Assembly (NCBI GenBank): GCA_036426205.1
Contig: CM071573.1
Span: 72,762,580-72,826,579 of the forward strand
DNA: 64,000 nt
Origin: Ascaphus truei
Taxonomy: Eukaryota; Chordata; Amphibia; Anura; Ascaphidae
Direction: 5' to 3'
Every line of letters starts with the position of its first letter. Within the stretch, counting starts at the first letter, position 1. Positions 60,164 through 64,000 of this stretch are shown piece after piece. The translations under genes were made by a program, and so were the position numbers. The notes under the pieces are model-generated. The model did not search any database, was not told the origin of the DNA, and saw only the letters and a list, made by a program, of their open reading frames with translations.

Positions 60164-60289
60164 CACATATTACCAAGTAAGTCAGGCATTATTTAGTGCT
60201 GTGGAATAGAAGGTTTGTGCTGGTACAGGGCACATGGAGAATACGTTTCTTTGGTGTTGCCTCAAAGTAATTGATGGTGCTCTGTAGTT
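60164..60289. other. short unannotated flank
   Basis: Nothing recognised. Confidence 0.4.
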
Positions 60290-60425
60290 TGTACATATGG
60301 TGCCCTTCTCCTCAGAAAAGTCTTTTGTTTTTTAAATGAGTGCACATTGAATATAACTTGACTGATTATATTCAATGTGCACACATTTAAAAACAAAAGA
60401 CAATTTTGTGGACACCATATGTACA
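60290..60425. repeat. long near-perfect hairpin (palindromic MITE or hairpin RNA locus)
   Basis: The inner arms 60320-60356 and 60366-60401 pair over about 36 bp with one mismatch and one extra T, around a loop of about nine bases. Outer arms GTACATATGGTGCC (60291-60304) and GGACACCATATGTAC (60411-60425) pair as well, separated from the inner stem by a small asymmetric loop. Confidence 0.8.
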
Positions 60426-63300
60426 GTCAAGTAATTGTAGGAAAATGTTGGCTCTAGCTTTATACACAGATGGCAAACACTTTGCAGCAGACATCCAATT
60501 CAGAGCCTTGTACTGTAGCTCTATAAGACTCTCAAGGTTAACGCTATAAAAGGCAGAAACACTTAACAATAACCCTGCATTCCATTAGTCTGTCTGATAT
60601 TTGCTATATACTCAGATGTTGCTCTCCATGCTATTTATTCCAACCTTAGCTTGATTTGTTTCCATAAAAAGGAGTGGCTTTTAGCATTAGGCATTTTATA
60701 TTGTCTTCCTTCTTGAAGTAGCATAACCTTACTCTGAAGGTGCAGGCCTAAAGATTATTTCCATTCTTCAGATTTAGTGTGCCTCACTAAAAACATCAAG
60801 CCCCCGTTAGAATGGAAGGTCCATATATAACCTAAATATTGCCCCTTTATTGAGGTGATGCAGCGTGACAAAGGTCCTAACTGGTCCTAACTGATATCAA
60901 AGTCCCACAGCTGCAAAACTGGGGCAGCAAAACAGCACCAAATGTATCAAGAAAAATGTTTTCCTACAGAAACCAGGGGACTGCTTTTATTTAGTTAAAT
61001 CTATTGTAGTATGTTTGCATCAATGTTGTGCCCCAGTTTTGCAGAGGGGAGACATTGATAAATTACAGCGTGTTTTTTGACATGCCACCAGATTTCAGAC
61101 TAACATACTCTGTTGTATTCTTGATAAACAAATGTTGATTTCAATATTGTACTAAAAGTGTTATTTATTGAGGATATCTTGGTTACAACACTGGGACAAA
61201 GCCAGGATTTAACATTTTATTAATTTATATATTTATTTATAAAAATGTTTTACCAGTGTAACCCTTATTCCCCCCCACACCCCAATCTCACATAGGGTCT
61301 CATAGGGAATATACTGCTTTGGCTGCATGTCTTAGTGTGGTGCATGGGAACCTTTGCCAAGCCTTTGGGGCAACGCAGATGTGCACTGGGCGTGGTTGAT
61401 TTTCAATGCAGCTGTGATCAAAACGTTCTTTGTGTCCTCTTGGCTCATTAACATTCCAGTGGGTGGGGTTGACGTTCCACAAAGTACAAGCAAATATTAA
61501 CCCTTAGCACACTGGTCCTGTGCAGAGGGGAGCAGCTCTTAGAGAGCACCATCAGTCTGTCTGCCTTTGGGGCAACACAGATGTACACTTAGGGGGTTGA
61601 TTTTCACAATATTAATCGAAAGAAAATCTCTTCTTTTCTTTGATAAATATAGTGCTGTTTTTGTTGCACACGGTTTGCCCTGGTTTTAATAAATTTTAGG
61701 TTAAAGTGTTGTTATTTTTCTTAATTATGCAATAAAATGTTTACTTTTTGTAGCCCCGACTTGAATGACTACTAATTTCTGTAAAGGGCTACTGACCTTA
61801 AGAGGTTAACTGTGTGGGCTCACTAAGTCTACTCCCCTCCCCACCATGTGATGTATGATGTAGATTTAAGGGTATATATAGCTGCCCTTTATGTTCTAGA
61901 AGCATGTTCTTCAGAGTTCTGACTAGGGTTCTCATTGTGAGTCCTGTATATAGGTTTGTGTTTAGATATATGTACTAAGATATGTCCTGTCATCTTTTAT
62001 TGTTTTCCAGTTAGTAATGTGCCTTTTCTAAGTTAGCACCTATTAAAGGAAGGAAAACCCAAGCTTGTGGGAGAGAGATGCCAATTGTCCAGGTCTCATA
62101 GGTTGCCCCTACTGCAGCTTGACCACCAGAAAACATTTTATTTGAGGTTGAAAGGATTTATGAGCCCAGGTGCTGTTTCTACAAGCTCCTAAAAGAATAG
62201 TTTAGAAACACCAATGTCATGTACGGTAGCTGTGCTAATAATAATCATTTTATTTTCTCCTAGTTACCTTGGTAAACATGTTGCATAACTGACAACTTCT
62301 TTAGCTTTAATGCATTGTTGTGGCAACTAATTCTATATTCATAATTTACTATAGTTAGTGAAATTAATATTTCAGAAGCAAGAAATCAGACAAATGAAAT
62401 ACAAATACATAAGAGTTTCCACTCACAAACAAATGTCACTATTTGCAATGACATTTCATTGTGTGTTTCCTGTGTTAGAGACCCCTCACAGTAAGGGGCT
62501 TTTGATACATATGACACAGGAATTACAATTAAATCCATTGTTTTATTGTTGTAGTTTCTATTGTTTGCTTAAAGGTGCAATCCCAGGTAGTCAGTCAGTT
62601 AAAAATCTGAATGGGGGAGTATTTGTAAATTGTGTTTTCTTGGCCCTTATCCCATCCTGTACTCATCAGAGAGCCAATAAAGATAAGGGGGGGGGGGGGC
62701 TGGGAGGGGCTGTAAAGCGCTGGCTGAACAGGCAGACACAAAAGGGAGCAGGCAAAGGACATCACACCCCTCCCAAGTCTGACTTTAAAAATAAATGAAC
62801 AATACTTATAGGTGTCAGATTTGGGTGAAAATATATATAAATAAATATGTACTGTACACATCATTCTGAGGATTTCCCCTTTAATCAATAATTATAAATA
62901 ATACCTATAGTGTGAAGGTCGGCCCCTGGTTTGCCTATTAACATTCCATTATCTGGGTGTAAAACTATTATATCTTTAGTACACGTATGTATTTTGTGTG
63001 CAAGGAAAAATAACTATGCACAGCCACATTGCAGACTATGTGCTATATTGAATGGGTTAAGCTGAATATTAATTTGTTGAAAGATTCTTATTTTGTTCCT
63101 ATGCAAGATGCGCAAACTGGATTCTTTTCTTTGGCTGGTACAGTTTATTGCTACTCTAAATCTTCATACAGGTGGTTAAGTGCGTGATTTCTCTTCTGCT
63201 ACTAAATAATTTATCAGCTGCCACTTCAGGCTAGGATTGTGCATAGATCTTGAAGCTTTACTTCTTCAGTTTAGAGAAAAGCACTTTTGTATTCTGTATT
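60426..63300. other. unannotated AT-rich DNA
   Basis: A ~45-bp direct repeat, GCCTTTGGGGCAAC..CAGATGT.CACT, occurs at 61361-61405 and 61563-61606. A G13 run lies near 62687. The 146-codon frame at 62358 has no recognisable domain. Confidence 0.5.
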
Positions 63301-63308
63301 TTGTTGAG

Positions 63309-63402
63309 GTTATATATATATATATATATAATATATATATTAGTATATATAGACTATATATATAATATATATATATATTATATATATGTATATGTGTATA
63401 TA

Positions 63403-63444
<42 letters not shown>
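63309..63444. repeat. (TA)n microsatellite, interrupted
   Basis: About 135 bp of TA with TGTA interruptions. Tyr/Ile frames on both strands are artefacts. Confidence 0.97.
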
Positions 63445-63447
<3 letters not shown>

Positions 63448-64000
63448 AACACACAAAAAAAGACAAAGACAAATCCCCTTCTAGCACTCTAAATTACACC
63501 AACAAAAATAAAAAAGAAAGATATAGCTCAAGGAATCAAATGCCTTGCCGGAATTGGAAATGAACAAGTTTTTATTTGTAAATACAGCAAGACACACTAA
63601 CTTAAAAACATAGACATACTGAAGACAGCCAACAATTTAATCTGTGAAAAGTGAATATATATCAAGGAATACTGTATACCAAACAAAAACTAAAGTGTAT
63701 CTAAATAATAATAAATATGTATCTATATTATATCTATCCAATGATACCACTAAAGTTCAATGAAACAAAAGTTAAAGAAAAATATATATATATACATATA
63801 TATTACCCACTAATATAAATGCCTGACTCAAGTTGTAAAATACAAATCACAGCATGGGAATAAATATATAATCAAAAAGCAACTATGGAAGGAAAAAATG
63901 GGGAGAGGAAAACATACAGGGGAGATAAAAAGTAAATCTCACACCCTGAACAGTATTACCCAAAAAAAGGGGGATTTAAACACTGATTACTGATGCAGCA
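63445..64000. other. unannotated AT-rich DNA to window end
   Basis: Nothing recognised. Confidence 0.5.

Overview
This is vertebrate, most likely amphibian (anuran), genomic DNA. It is AT-rich, has no operon structure, carries long CA/TA/GA microsatellites, and is built almost entirely of transposable-element relics: L1/Tx1-type LINEs, a Penelope-like element, L2, Gypsy, solo LTRs, hAT and TA-flanked MITEs, and hammerhead-ribozyme repeats. The amphibian assignment is inference from this repeat spectrum. I found no host protein-coding exon, tRNA or rRNA that I can defend; nearly all open frames are chance frames in repeats or inside transposons.

Layout. 1-1263: 3' part of a long LTR, with a second copy at 25605-27773. 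2558-3132: an element with imperfect inverted ends enclosing a degenerate CCCTAA-type array. 3782-8060: hAT MITE fragment, palindromic TAATGAAGGGG repeat, a solo LTR (4934-5754) and AT-rich DNA. 8061-8994: tandem ~400-bp repeat whose minus strand carries two intact-looking type I hammerhead ribozymes. 9365-10440: decayed C-terminal part of a Penelope-like ORF on the same strand, ending in a GIY-YIG-type segment. 11890-14110: two further hammerhead-core repeats flanking GC-rich and TG-rich minisatellites. 16014-22608: a full-length L1/Tx1-like element (minus strand) with target-site duplications. 25417-27783: a hAT MITE split by the long LTR, which itself holds a 497-bp insertion. 28604-29709: solo LTR. 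30063-30802: CA array and a G24 tract. 35079-36400: MITE fragment joined to a 1-kb GA-rich minisatellite. 38276-38657: MITE. 39790-47506: a second L1/Tx1-like element (minus) with perfect 16-bp target-site duplications and two nested MITEs. 49440-50900: Gypsy pol relic. 50969-51372: dispersed degenerate hammerhead repeat abutting an L2-type 3' end. 57060-57600: L2-type reverse transcriptase relic. 59400-60163: solo LTR. 60290-60425: long hairpin. The rest is AT-rich DNA with simple repeats.

The most interesting system is the hammerhead-ribozyme repeat family. It is a tandem array with a 394-nt spacing between predicted self-cleavage sites, as expected of animal retrozymes or of the pseudo-LTRs of Penelope-like elements. 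It sits a few hundred bases downstream of a Penelope-like relic on the same strand, and a diverged dispersed copy lies 42 kb away. The repeat supplies cis-cleavage, while a Penelope-type or other reverse transcriptase could supply mobility in trans; that partnership is inference.
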